Part shown: positions 24,394 to 38,300 of the stretch, piece by piece
Layout of the letters: every line of letters starts with the position of its first letter
How positions within the stretch are numbered: the first letter of the stretch is position 1
Origin: Tomocerus qinae
Lineage: Eukaryota > Arthropoda > Collembola > Entomobryomorpha > Tomoceridae
Direction: 5' to 3'
Assembly (NCBI GenBank): GCA_020055645.1
Contig: CM034547.1
Coordinates: 23,336,513 to 23,400,512 of the forward strand
DNA: 64,000 nucleotides
Translations under genes and position numbers: made by a program
The notes under the pieces: model-generated
What the model saw: the letters and a program-made list of their open reading frames with translations, nothing else
The model's database searches: none
Told to the model about the DNA's origin: nothing

Positions 24394-27300
24394 TATAGCA
24401 CATAGCCTTTCGACAGAGTATCAAAATAATTAGATTCCAAAGCTATAGCAGAGAGATAAAATGAAGAGTAACTATTTATCTGTAAATTGTCACAAAGTAC
24501 TCAGTAGAATCATGAAAATATTATTCGTTCCCACAAGTGATTGTAATACAGCTACAGTCTAAGCATAGTTTTATTATTCTCTTCAAGTACAAAGGTGACC
24601 GTTTAAAGTACAATAAGCTCTCTGCTAAGTAAATTACTTAGCATAATTTGTTCCTAACACCACATTCGAAATAATGATATTCGCTCGCATTCACAGATAT
24701 ATTCAATATCATGTGACACAATGCGTGATTAAGCAAGATCTATTCTCAGGGTACCGGTCAATTAGTTACAATATTTCAACATTCTAAAGTTAAAACGGTT
24801 CATTACCTACACCATTTCGCCAACAGTGGCAAATCGCATTAACCGTATTTGGAATAAACTTAGATAATTATTTGGCTATCTACCATCAATCTAAATTAAA
24901 GACCAAGAGTAGACTGAGTAGTAAATACCATATAATGAGTAAATAGTACGCAGGTAACCCAGTTTTACTATTTCAGAGTTTAGTTTAGTAGATTTAGTAA
25001 AAGGCCACATTAAAGGCGGCGAGCTCATACTCAGCAAGCATCAAATTTATCCACTTACTAGGCTATTACCTGCACATAAGTAGAACTGTTGCCCGAGAAT
25101 TGAGCATACATGTATCTTGGGAATTATTAAACAGCCTATACACTCTACAAGCCGTGTCTGCTCCATTGCGGATTGGTACTTTCTACTTACATAAAAGTTG
25201 TCTACATTTTGCCAGATAGCTAGGTAAAATGAAATGATGTGAATGCTATTTAGCTGTCTAGATACATGTTTTAGCCATTATCTCATCTCATGAAAACAAT
25301 CATGCGCATCTACATAGTTATTTGGAGTGACTATCTTTATTAAGTATTAACCTAAGTTCGATACCGACTACCCTGAGGGTTTGACTCTTAAAAGAGTTTG
25401 CCCCTAAACTAGTTGAGGGCCGAACGAATTTAATCTATTAATGCCAAGCTACCCTCGACGTTAACATGTGCTTGTAATATTTCTGCAGTAATTGAAATTG
25501 ACGGATATGAAAATTAGGCTGTAGCATAATATTAAAAGTCTCTAATAGTTAAAAATAAGACCCAAAATTATTTTGGTTTTTGAAAAATTGTAGAGTAAGA
25601 ATACAGTTGGGCGATATGGAAGCCATTTTAGTAAGGATGTGGAACTAAAGTAAAGGCTTTTGTGCACACACTGTATAAATATTTACTAACAGATCGAACT
25701 ATGTAATCCCAGCATTAAAATGTGAGCGTTTGTTACCACACAGCATAATCAAGAATTGCGCATTACATTCTCTAGAAGTAGAAACTTTATTCGACACGGA
25801 TGCAGAGATGGACGCAACATAAAGGCATGAAATAGAATTTAAATATCCTTGTAATGACATTGACATCCACTTCATACGGTACACACACATCACAATTACA
25901 TGCTCTTCCTAGACATACACCTTTCAGTCCATTTCACTTTTCCTGTTTCCCTTTTATCCTTGGAAAAGCAGTATAATTATGCTACGTGAAATAGCTATCA
26001 GAAGTTTAGCTAAATCACTCCCAAAATGAAGTCACTTTTAAAATGATGACACTGACAAGTGAACTTTAATTTTAAGTTCTACAATACCAATGCTATCAGT
26101 GCTGCAATAAATATTGCCCGGAAACCATAAAAGAAACTTTGCAGGTAAATATATGCTTACCATTTCATCATTTACTTTAGCTATTTGTCAGAGAGAGTTT
26201 GTTTATTTTAAAATAATTTTTGGAAGGAAATGTCGATTGGTACTGAGTTTTTGTTCTTGTCTTATGAACGTCAATTTAGGGATTATAATATCAGCATTAT
26301 ATGCTACAAGCTCTATTTTATTGTTCACACACAAATCTACAAATTGTGTAACCTAATGTGCTAATAAATGCTTTGGTAGCATTAAATATAACCTAACTCA
26401 AAACTAACTTTTTATTCTTATTTAAAATTAATTTAAATAATTTAAATGCTACTAGTAATTACTTCGATATACTAACTATTGTAGTCAAGTCATGCATGCT
26501 AGTAGGGCAAACTATAATGTACTTATTACAATAACAGTCAAATCGAAGGTTGTACAATTGTAAGTTTCTTAATTTAGAGTAGGGATAAAAAACCAAAACC
26601 TTACGTTTACCACCTACCCTACATTTTGTCGCGCATTGCCCCCTTAAGTAATCAAGGTTCTAATTTATTCCAATCTATAGAAAATATAATTAAGTTAATG
26701 GTATCAACTATATTTCAATGGTTGATTTTTCTAAGTATGCAGGTACTTACAAGATACATAAAATATTACCACTAACAAAAACATAAAAGTATGATGAAAG
26801 AATGTGTATGAAACATCAGAATGTCAAAGATTAAAAATGGTCATTATTGCTTACAGCAGAAGCAATAACCAAAATTAAAATACGCTGTCTGTTGCACATT
26901 ATGGCAGGAGAGTGACTCTTCTATTGTGGCTGACTGTGACACTTACAATAGCAGTAAATCTTTGTCAGGCAATATATATTGCAGTCCATTTAAGATATCT
27001 GTATAATGCTTATAAGCAATTTTAATATTTTCTTTGAGAATGAATGGTGAGATGAGTGTTTATAAAGAGTTGATTGACACGCTGACACCTTTCTACTTCT
27101 CTATGACTTTTATGTCAAGTCGGTAACTACTATACTTAACGTCACTAATGCTTAGACGACAGAAGGCAGAACAAGAAAGACTACCAAGTGAGAGTGAAGT
27201 ATAGCAATGACGAAAACAGATGAGCAAGTTTGCAGATAGTAGTGAGACTAACTTATATCTGCTTTACAATGAATACTACCAAACATATAAATGTACAGGT

Positions 27301-30300
27301 TTAGATTGTTTAGAGTAGATGCTACGCAATGTATTTGTACCTGACTATAATATAACCTGTGAGACGACGACAGAGGTGTTAAAAAGAGTTGTAATGTAAT
27401 ACAATCAACAAACGCGTCTCTAATGAAAGTCCTTAGTGAAGAATGCGACACTGATGGATTTGGTATGTGACACATAATGGAAGTTATGTGAGACTGACTT
27501 GAGTGTGGCTTAGCATCGCCCCACATCGTTTAAACAAATGCCAAGTCAACTACTCCCACGAAATAACATACCTAGCTAACACTAATGCCAGAACAAAATA
27601 CAAAACATATCCAGCACAATAAAATTATATACATCTAGTACTACTGTACTGGTACTAGTATCTACTATTATACATGTACCAGGCCCAAGTATAAGTAGAC
27701 TATGAGCATTGGTATTACTAAGCTGATATACAAAAGATGTTTATGGATGTAGTACATAATCTCAAGGACTTATTTACTTAGGTTACCCATTTCAGTGTGT
27801 TCGTTTTCTAGATTCTCTTATTTTAGCCAATGTATTATGTTGTCCCGACATGTCATTCTTTTGCTTTCTCTTTTCTGCTTTTCAACTAATGCATAATAAT
27901 TATAGCCTGTAGTATATATGACAATACAAACATAATTATATTATGTACATGGGCTTTAAAAGGAATATGTAATTGTGTGTAATAGAATCCTTTTCGAACA
28001 GGAAACATAATCCTCCCTTTCCCCATTTATGTATTACACAGATCGGTAGGTATTGCATTACAACTTTTATGCATTAAATATAGTAAATGCTAATATTCCT
28101 CTTCGTTGTGTTTACCCAGTACAACAGATAAGGCACTCAGGTTATTATTATTATCCTTTCTTTTGAAGACTGTATCTGATAGTTTGTTTGTTTGAGATGT
28201 TTAATAATATAAGCAACGTATGAGCAAAAGTCTGGCTCTGGTTATCTATTTCTATGTATTACGTGTACAGTGGCGATACAAAGAAAGTAAGGTTCGAATT
28301 TCAGTGCTTAAGTAAGAGAAGATAGGATAGAATATTGTGCCCCATTGCCCCATCAAAGACTTCTCATTTCCGCAAAGGAATGAATGGATAGATAGGATAA
28401 TGGAAAGAGGGAAACCAAGCAAGTCAGTTAGATGAGAGGATGGCAAACTCAGGGCAGGGCAGACTGCTTCGAGGCAGATATAAATGCAAATAATGAAATA
28501 AGGAAAGTTGATGATGCAAACGGGCGTTAGATGGTCGGTAGTGAGATCAAGTGGTGCCATGGCATGTACTAGGAACGACTATGTAATGAAGGAAGCCAAC
28601 AAGGAACTCCCAGACTGAAAATGAGATCCAAAGTGTGTTGTGTTGTACACAATGTGGATTTCTAATCCTGACTCTCAATTTAATTCAACTGACTCAAATT
28701 GATGTAATATAGTGGAATCTAATAGTTATAATGGTGTAAGCTGATGTGATGTGAGCTGAGCTGTTGTTTGCATCACCGTCTACTGCTACTAACTTAACTC
28801 GAGTTCAAATCAAAGTCAAGTAGTTATTCAAGAAAGTAAATAAGTTTACACTGCAGCTCGGATACATATTGCAACACAAGAGACTAAACAGAGATGAGCC
28901 AAGTGTATAGTGAAGCATTATATTATGGAGACTCAAACCAAGTTGGGCACAATACACGGAAAATAGAATGGAATTTACAGATAGTTGAGCTGAGGAGGAG
29001 AAAAGGAAGATGATATTATAGGAAGATGAGAGCTGTAGAGCCAGAACGTTGAGTTCGGCTTGAGATTGTTGAGTTGAGATGCATTGAATTGACTTCACTC
29101 GCTCCGCTCACTTTACTACTACGGCTCATTCTATTCTCTGACACAGAAGAGCGAAAAGAGAACATGGGGGAATACGATGTACATGTACAGACATCCTACT
29201 ACCGTCTACATCTCCACTCAACTCACATCAACACAAAGGAGAATTGAGCTTTTGAGCTCAAGTCGAAGTTTAACTCAAAACAGTCTCACAATCTATATTC
29301 GCTTTTTTGGTCTCAACTCAATTTTCCTCTTTTAGTAGACAGGCACTAGATATCTGCTTACATTCGCGTTATAAAACCTCTCTTCCTCCAACAAGTATAG
29401 CCTATCCATTAAATATCTCCTACCTCCCAGTAGTAACTAACAAGTTACATAGCCAACCTATGTGATCATGTACACATTGAAATACATACACAAGCAAGCA
29501 CTACACATTGCCAATCCTTTTGTGTCCATACATTACATTTCTAATTGAAAACTCCATTCTCCCCAAGTAAATAGATTTAATTAAATATCATTTCCATTTG
29601 CATACAAAACTTCCAACCAAAGACTCCCTAAGCGAAAACCACATTATTGTTTGTGCAGAAAATGGAAGTTAGGTTTCGAAACATTATCTTAAGCTAACAA
29701 CGAGATAAGGGTTTGCAAAACCTCAAACTATTGAGCTACTTACTTTTAGGCCATCAATGTAAATCTAAATGGAATTTGCCTAAAAATGTTCGTTTCTTCA
29801 ATGCATACTAGAATAAGAGGTTACCCCACAATACTTAGCAGGATTAGCAATGGTAATCATAAATAGATAGCGAGAAAGACAGAGGTAAAAGAAAAATAAA
29901 GTAGTGCAGCATAGCAGCTATCTCACCTTCCTCTCCCCTGGTTTCCGGGCCTGGAAGCCCAGTCAAGTCAAGTCAATCCGCTCCAGTAACTCCGATAATC
30001 CGAAAACCGAAAGGAATGAAAGGTGAGGTGAGCGGAAACAGGAACGGGCGTAGCGGAAGAAAGAATCGAATTCGATGGATTATCTGTTTAGATGTGTCTA
30101 CACTGTATGTAATGTACTCGACGTGCTTACGTATTTATATATGTGAGTGCATTGTTGTGAATCTATGCATGGAATAAAATCCAGCCAAATCAGCCAGTAT
30201 TGCATGGAGGTACATATTTTCAATAATAGGAAAGTTGTATACGGGGAGGAGTGCATGGTTGGAAAACTATTCTATAAGATAATCTATTTAGGTTTGTACT

Positions 30301-32040
30301 GTGAGAGCTTGCCTTCAATTCATATTATGTAGGAGAATAGTACAACCTGGCAAGCATTGTTCCCGTCTATAGCTATACCTTATTCTGAGCTGACTCACCC
30401 GGTGGAGAATAATAGAAAGAAATAACCACTAGGTTGCCAGACAAGACAGGACAGCTATTTTGTCTATTATTTTCTATTGCATTACATAGATAGATGTATC
30501 GTATCACTTTCCCCATTTTCCTATGTGATCTCTGATGTGATGTGATATGCATTACTTTTCCTAGCAGCATCTCTGTCCTTTTTCTTATTTGGGGGTCTAC
30601 TCTACTACTCTGCAAGGAAATAACATATGTATACCTTTAGTAGTCTGGGCGTAATATTTTATAGTCTGGTAGATAGATAGTATGATGATGCTATTACTTA
30701 TCTCTTTGGTATAAGACGTATTATTTGTAGAAATAAGTGGACGTGATATGTGTGATTCGATACGACAGTGTGAACGAGTGCATTTTTGATAGTGAGTGTG
30801 GGTTTGCTACTTATTTATAGGTACCTGTCTTGGTTTGGTTATAAAAGAAATGATGATGATGTAGTGTATGTTGCTGTATTGAGTTTTGGGCGATAGTGAA
30901 AAGAAAAATGCAGGAGTTGTTCTGTTGCTCTAGCAGGTACTTCATGTGAATGGAGAAAGTGTATTGGGATTGAATGCGAATTTCATGAGCGTGTCGGTTG
31001 TTTGTGGTAGTTGGTTTAGGTTGGTAAGGACGGGACGACTGACTGGGAGTTTTAAGGGGAATGTTCAAGACGCTCCTTCATTTAGCAGGCTGTTGCCTCT
31101 CCTCCGCCGACTTCGCCCTATACTCACAATCACGAGAATCAGACTACTTTTCTGCTTCTTCTTCGTGCTTTGCTTACAGTTATTTTCCTATTAACTCGCC
31201 ACATAGGGAAAGAATCAAATGAAAGAGAGAAAAAACCAAGTTTAGCTTACGTAGACTTCCTTTTCCTTCTTTATTCTCCTCTGCTTTGCTCCGCCGTCTG
31301 AATTAAACTGAACAGAACCGCATTTCTCGGATCTCACAAAATGAAAGAAAAGCTGTAGATTTGATCTTCGTAGCTTGGGTAGGATGGACTGATTGCGTGG
31401 TAAGGTGAGTAATATATAAGTAAGTAAAGCTACCTTTTCTTTTCCGATTCTGTACTTATTCTTCATCTCTCTAAGCTTCGCTGTCCAGTTGGCTTTTCAC
31501 CGAAGCAAAGGCTTTCCCCGTCCGATATTCTTTGATTTTCTTCCCTTATCAGGTAAGTACTGGAGTACCTATTCGGATTTTGCAGCTTGCCCTGGTGTCT
31601 TTTCTTAGAGTTGAGCACGAAAGTATTAAGTCTTGAACTCATAGTCAATTGAACTTATTGTCAAGTATACCAGATATAGTGTTCTATTTAATTGTCAGAA
31701 CTTCTAGATTTGATAGCAAACAAAACTGTAAATACGTTGGTGGTGGCAGAGAAGCCTGTAAATTTTTTCAGTAATGTCGAAAGCAGCGTCAATTTTGGGT
31801 AGTGGCGCGGTGCGACGAGAACAAAGGAATGAAGTTTGACCTTCGAAGGAGAGAAAACCGTTGTTGACTAGAAAAGGAGTATTTTCTGTTGGGTTTCAAC
31901 GTGGAAAATCCGATAAAACTGATATGGAACGAAAAGTTGGAAAATAGGGAAATTTTGTGTTATGATATTGTGCGGTGTGATTTGGACGGATGTAAAAAGT
32001 TACAATGAATGCTTGATTTGTTTCTTTATTGTGTAATTTG
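24394..32040. other. Gene-free stretch
   Basis: No exon was recognised. Several patches show pentamer simplicity: GATGTGATGTGAGCTGAGCTG-like DNA at 28741-28766, CAACT-type runs at 29214-29280, three AAGTC-type units at 29963-29980, and GATGTGATGTGAT at 30533-30545. An open stretch ending in a hydrophobic run at 30946-31194 (plus) is unrecognised and has no splice support. Confidence 0.5.
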
Positions 32041-32420
32041 GGAGTGTAAAATGAGAGAGAGAAGACGAGACGAAACCAGATGATGTACCATAGCAGGACG
32101 AGACAAAACAACAGACAGATACACAAGGGTAGGGAAAACAAGGGTAGAACACAATGAAATGGGAAGAGTTACTGCCTGGCAATCAAGTGAAGTCAAGTCA
32201 GAAGAAGACGAGTCGAGAAAAGAAAAGTCAAGAGATTCAAAGAAGAATGGTCTGGCTGGGTTTCCAGGGCCATGCAATGGTATTCTCTCCTGGTCTCGTC
32301 TGTTATGGTTTGGAGGAGAAGAAGATGAGGCAGACAGGACGACTACTACAGGGAGAATAGACGAGGAAGGCAGACAGAGGATCCAACAGAACAAGAACAC
32401 CGAAATCAAGAAGAGTCACT
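32041..32420 (+). repeat. Purine-rich cryptically simple DNA
   Basis: The plus strand is dominated by GA, GAAGA, GACGAG and AAGTC motifs over about 380 bp, with one less biased gap near 32250-32310. The bias removes stop codons from several frames at once, which explains overlapping open frames on both strands (32026-32409 minus, 32159-32443 plus). Confidence 0.65.
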
Positions 32421-35089
32421 CACTCTCACAACACAGAGGATAGGAGAAGGTAACGCATGCGTTTATCGTATTATTGAAACTGCTTATCTGTGCCCTGTAC
32501 TCGAGTCTTCGACACAACATTCTGCCTACACTTACTCTACTTTACTACTTGGCTACTCTAATATGAGTCCAAAATATACATGCATTCGACTTACCTACCT
32601 ATATTTATGTATACGTAGGTACACATTCACATCCATAAAGGAGACTCTCACTATGTACTTAGACTCTGCGTTATATTATTACACGTTAGTTAGTGTTAGT
32701 AGATTGCATACGGACGATAGGATATTATGAAGGATGAGATAGGATATCAGACGAGCAAAGTTACATTTTACGTAAAGCTAAATTCAACCAAAGCAAGGGA
32801 AACAGCAAACTGGGAATGAAATCACTCGTCTCTTCTATACAACTTCGGCTTTTCTCCAACCAAACTGATGGGACTCGGCTCCGGACTCTCTTATGCACTA
32901 CGTATGTGTGTAAGTGAACTAAAGTGACGTAAAGTAAACTATAGCCTTGGATTTCATTTCATCCTAAGGTACGTCGTTCAACAAAACGGTGAATGGCGAA
33001 AAATAATTTTTTTCGTCCTGTGGATGCTACTAGATGTATATGGCAGTCTGACTAAACCTAAGCCAACTTAAATTTTAACCTATGATGTGATCTAATATAA
33101 TGTAAAAATGTGATGTCTTCTATTGATACTTTTCCCAGTGCATCTCAGTGTCTCTATACCTCTTAACATGCTATCTCTCTAATAATATTTTCAACCGAGA
33201 CACGCTATACTAGACATAATTATATGTACAACGCACATGTTACTACTACATAGACATATCTTAGATCTATACTAGTGTTTCACTTATATCTAATATTATT
33301 TTTAATCGAAGTTCCAGCAGAGTTAGACAACAGAAGGAAACGTAACCAATGTGAGGTCTGAGTTGAAGTCTCATCTCAAGTCAGTGTCATCACATCACAC
33401 TCTCCCAGCTATAAAGCACGGCAAAGCAAGTCAACTCCAGTCACCCTATCCTTTCATATTGCACTCAGTCAAGTCAACTAAAACCAACACCTTGGGCAAC
33501 CTCCGCTCAGTTCACTTCACTCTTACTTCCATATTATTATATTTGGACTGAGAAAGTAGCATATAGGACAAATGGCAATGTCTATAATGGGCATGATAAT
33601 GGCAAGGCAAAGCAGCTGAGCTCTCTGAGTGAAGGGAGCTGAGCTTAACTCAAACCAACTCACAAGTTTTCTTCACTGTTTGCTTTAATACTGATCCTTT
33701 TTACTTTGCCGCACACCCGTACGCCGCATACCGGCTACACTTATATTTGCTCTACTCACACCAAAACTATACTAGCCATTTGAAGATGAGTTGTAAGAAC
33801 TAAGAATTACGGGGCGTACGATGGCCAACCAAACGGCAAATCAACCAGCCGAAATATAGAATCCCGGTAATGCCACTCACACTTGCGTTCGGATAGGTTC
33901 TCTTCTTTTCTCGACTGTCTACTGATGATGATGGCTTGAGCAGTCCAACCAACTAAACCCAAACAAGTCCAGTTTCATCCTCTTTACTTTTATCTTCTTT
34001 ATTTATAACTTTTATTGCCCCGAATATACCTCCTCAACAGTTAGTGCATACTGCACTCATTTAGCATTTTCTTTTCTTTTACCGCTTCACTTTCCTCATC
34101 ATTCACTATTGAAAGTATTATTAGACGCAGATTAGGTTAAACATAAACGACACTTAAAACACTGGCATTACTAAGTGGTGCCAACACACCAACTGGTATA
34201 CACTTGTACATTTTATCAACTTTTTTCTCATTTTAAAACGTGAATTAGCAAATTCTTTGCAAAAATGACTTCATTTAATTTTTACATTGCATGTACTATA
34301 GAATATAGATATGCATACAAATGCAGACATTACAGATAGTTATACAACCCGTAAAGTTATTGTCACATATTTTGAAAATGAGAAATGTTCACTATAATAT
34401 GTATAAAGCACATATTCAATAGTATTTTACTATCATACCGACTAAAAAAGTATATCATGTAAAACGGATAGACAGATTTGTAGATGTTATTGACCCCGGC
34501 AAGTAGGAAACTATTCAGTTTTAGTCTTTTTTATCTTTCGTCCCACGACCCCAATTACCAAGTCTTGCAATACGATATTTTCTTTATGATTTCCTTTTGA
34601 CGCAGATCATAGAGCATAATGATTGCGAGTGAGATACGATCCACCAGACTCTCAATGCAAGCCTCCCTTCTTCAAAGTAGTATCATTACAGTTGTAAATA
34701 TTGTCAATAGTCAGACAGAGTAATGGTGACTCTGATACCATTATTATTATCGGTATGGAAAAATACATATAAGCCATTATGTGCATTATCAACAGATAAA
34801 ACTTGTCTTTTGAAACAATAGTCCATATAATTATTCATTTGCTTACCAAATCTATTCTATTTGAAGCTATTGTTTAGTTATTTTCTGATGTAGGTTTACT
34901 GTACTGATATGCGTTTTCAACCTAGGCCAGTGTTTCTGTAAGTTCAGAATCAATAGGCATGTAAGTATTCGTAACTACCCACTCGTGAAATAAGCACCTG
35001 AACTTTCTGCCTCATAATGCTTTATTTTCAAGTAGTTTTGCCAGTGTGCTGTGCTGGCAAGATAATTTCGACGGTCAAACAAAAGAAAC
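32421..35089. other. Gene-free stretch
   Basis: No exon, RNA gene or element was recognised. AAGTCAA and CCAACCAA runs occur at 33425-33480 and 33828-33970. A box of TTAGTTAGTGTTAGTAG at about 32686-32702 resembles the head of the SINE-like piece near 61370 over 15 bases only. Confidence 0.45.
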
Positions 35090-35345
35090 AAAATAAAGCC
35101 AGGCACTTTATATAAGTAAACCACCGGCTGTCCTACGAAAAACTTTTTTCGGAAGTGCTATAACAGCAAGCAGGATAACTTTCATCTGCTATGTCACAAC
35201 AACCCAATCTTACAATACAAAACTTTTCTAAAGACTGCCTCTTGTGTAGTGTATGGTGAAAATGCTTACTAAAAGTAAGCAACTGGTAAAAGGCTATGGT
35301 ATTTGAACCCTGCACCTGTTTTCAGCCTAACACCTTGCCACAATT
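35090..35345 (-). mobile_element. tRNA-derived SINE-like element, degenerate
   Basis: On the minus strand a box A-like TGGCAAGGTGT (35340-35330) is followed by a box B-like GGTTCAAATACC (35309-35298). These are the two internal RNA polymerase III promoter blocks of tRNA genes, and a non-tRNA body follows. The spacing between box starts is about 31 bases instead of about 45, so part of the anticodon region seems deleted and this is not a functional tRNA. The body runs at least to about 35090. No A-rich tail or target duplication could be fixed, so the downstream border is a guess. The 60-codon frame at 35133-35315 is SINE body. Confidence 0.5.
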
Positions 35346-38300
35346 TGTTCGTCTACCTTATCAGTATCTTATTTAATACTAATCAAAGATTGAAGCTTTT
35401 GTACCAAATATAATGGGGAAGGAAGACCTAAATTAGTTTGCCCAAATGCATTGAAAGTGATCTTTGAAAAACAATTTTCTGCCCTTTAACTACATGTAAA
35501 ACGTAAATCAAGCAACAATTCAATTTCTTTCTAATTGAACACAGGATGAATTGGAAATCGATCAATGAATTTACAACAGGGCATGGGAATAAGATACAAT
35601 ACGTACGGCGTATACCGTATATGGCATACTATACGGTATAATGATAACAATTTTTCAGGTTTAGGCAACTTGTTAGGCAATAATGTTTTTCTTTTTCATG
35701 GCAGTTATATTATCTAATGTGACCATATATAATAGCCATGTTGGTAATATGTTGGTAAACTTCCATATATTATTAGCATCGTGAACAAATAGGAAACTGT
35801 TCTTCTTGGCTATGTTTATTCAAAACTTGAAGAATTTACACCAAATATTTTCGACAAAAAACCGTGTTAATGGGAATTTTTGCAATTCGGAGATTGGTAA
35901 TTAATTAGTGTATAAAACCAAATCGTAGCTCTATTGTAAAACTAATTGTACTTAAGTCAAGGTTTTCTCCAGTAAAAGACAATTAATCTATTATTACTAG
36001 TTCGTTTGAAAATAATGTGGCACAGTACATTTGAGGTATGCTTTTGAAAATGCTAATAATTTAGAATGATAATTGTTACAAAACGAGCACAAAAGTAATT
36101 ACTACGGTTCATGTACGCGAGGTAAATGCTCACGTTGTATGATCACGAGTAAATTCATGTCTCATCATTACACTCATTAACTCCTTTGTTCGTTAATCAA
36201 TTTATCGTCGATTACCTCCATTTATCCCTTGTTTGTTCAAAAGCATAAACGTGTTATACTAAGAATGTGGAAAGATATGACAAAATTCAAATATTCGCCA
36301 GGTGTGTTGCAATCACGAACAATAGCTCGATAATTATTTGTAAGAAAATCTAGCTTATCGGATCTCAATACTGGTACATCACAGTAGTAAAGTGCATTAG
36401 TTAGTAGCAACAAAATTAGTTCGTCTGTATTTAGTGTAGAAAGATGAGTAAAAGAACACGAACTAATGCACACTCACCCTCACCCGTCTCAATTTTGCTA
36501 TGAAATGAAAATCAAATGCTCACCTTAGAAAGTAATGGATGGGAAGGGGAAGCTTTAGTAGTTTTCTCCTCACAACTCAAATGAGAAGGACGCGAAAGGA
36601 AAGGCAATCGATATCTCCGGCTCTGGTTTGGTTCTTCTTCGGTTGCCAAAGCTTGTACGTAAGTTTATGTATGTATTGTTATTTGCTAGGCTATTGCCTA
36701 AACTAAAGAATACCTCAACTGAACTCAGTCACTTACTCGACTCCACTTGCACTTGTCTGTGTTTGTGTCTTTCTGCAACACTACACTACTTACACCAGTA
36801 ATGCTTGTTCGCACAGCAAGGTACCAATAACAAAATATAATATTACCTCCTCCGCCGTCTATTCTCCCCTGCCTTTATGCAATCCTATGCTCCGAACGAA
36901 CGATAACATAACAGAGTGCCGTGCCATACCAACATGTCGTACAGAATTCTATGGAACACACAAGAAGTACCTACAATAAAATCAATCTAGACATAATAAT
37001 GGGCCCTCCAACCGAACGAGCCAAACTCGGAAGTTGTTCCTGAACTGAACAGAACCTTTAATAACTGTGTAGTTTAGTTAGAGTGCAGGTCGAGTGTAGA
37101 CGCTCTACTTAGCGCTGACTACAATAACATGTTAAATATACGAGTCCACCAGGCAGGTACTATGGACCAATACTGGCTATGTGAGTCATTCTAATGCGTA
37201 GCATGTAATGTAATCTGATGTATCAAAAGAGAATAATACAAATAAAGATCTACTTATGTACCCACTCAACTCTCAATAATAATCAACTTCCAATTTTCCG
37301 AGGATTGTTCTCCATTTTCTAGTATGGAGTGCATTTTATCCTTACTTTACTATACTACCTAAGCTGCCTTCATTTCCTATACGGTTCTATTTGTATAATA
37401 GTAAGTAATTTGTCTATACGCACTTCATAAAATAGAATGATACACTTATTTCATTTTCCAATGCATTACTGTACACTTTTTGTAACAAATTACAACCACA
37501 GAGATACTTTAGACGACTATGTTAGGTATTAAGTTCATTGTGTTCTCTACTCCACTCCATGCAATCAGTCAATGATATGATGTGATAAAGAATACATAAA
37601 ATGTTTGCCAAATTCCTTTCTGTTGGATAACATCACGCTATAGTGCCACTACTGCCTGTAGTTCAGTTCTACTACACGTTGCAGACACACGTACTGGGCT
37701 GTAGAAGATAATGATGCAAAACAATTTGAGTGTATTTCAAGAGTAGAATACAGGAAAGGGTGAAGGGGAGTGAAGACTTGAGAAAGTAGAGCGCAAACAA
37801 AACAAAACAAACAAGAGCTATCTTTGTATACTTTGTCTTCGCACATAAACTATGCATGGCAGATAGATAGAATGCCTAATCTAATCGCCTACTTCGCCAA
37901 TACCAGCTTACCAACTCTGTGTAAAAGGTACTCCAGTTGACTATGCGTTTAGTATGTACTCCAGGAATATGTTGATATTGGATTGGATTATTGGACTGAT
38001 ATACCCTACTAGTTGATACGTTGATGGACTAATGCTATTTATATACAGTACAATCCAAAGAGCTATTTGCACACTTAATATTATATGCTAGTTGGAAATG
38101 CTCCTGGTAAAAAATACATAAAGCCTATACTCTCCATAGCTAGAATTACAAAAGTACTTACCTATAATGTAAAAGTGTGTCTATCTCCAGTAATAACATT
38201 GCTAATGGTGTGCTTTATCAAACAATTCCTTTTTTACCTTCTGCTTTACTATCATTTAAGGTCTTTGCATAATGCAGAGTCAGGGAAGGTCTCCTAAATA

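Noticed and set aside
28287..28298. GGTTCGAATTTC, considered as a tRNA box B
   Set aside because: No box A at a fitting distance upstream and no acceptor stem.
32026..32443. 127-codon minus and 94-codon plus open frames
   Set aside because: Both arise from purine-rich low-complexity DNA that is poor in stop codons; residue composition is Ser/Pro/Leu- or Lys/Glu/Arg-biased without a domain.
35133..35315. 60-codon open frame on the minus strand
   Set aside because: It coincides with the body of the SINE-like element just after its box B.
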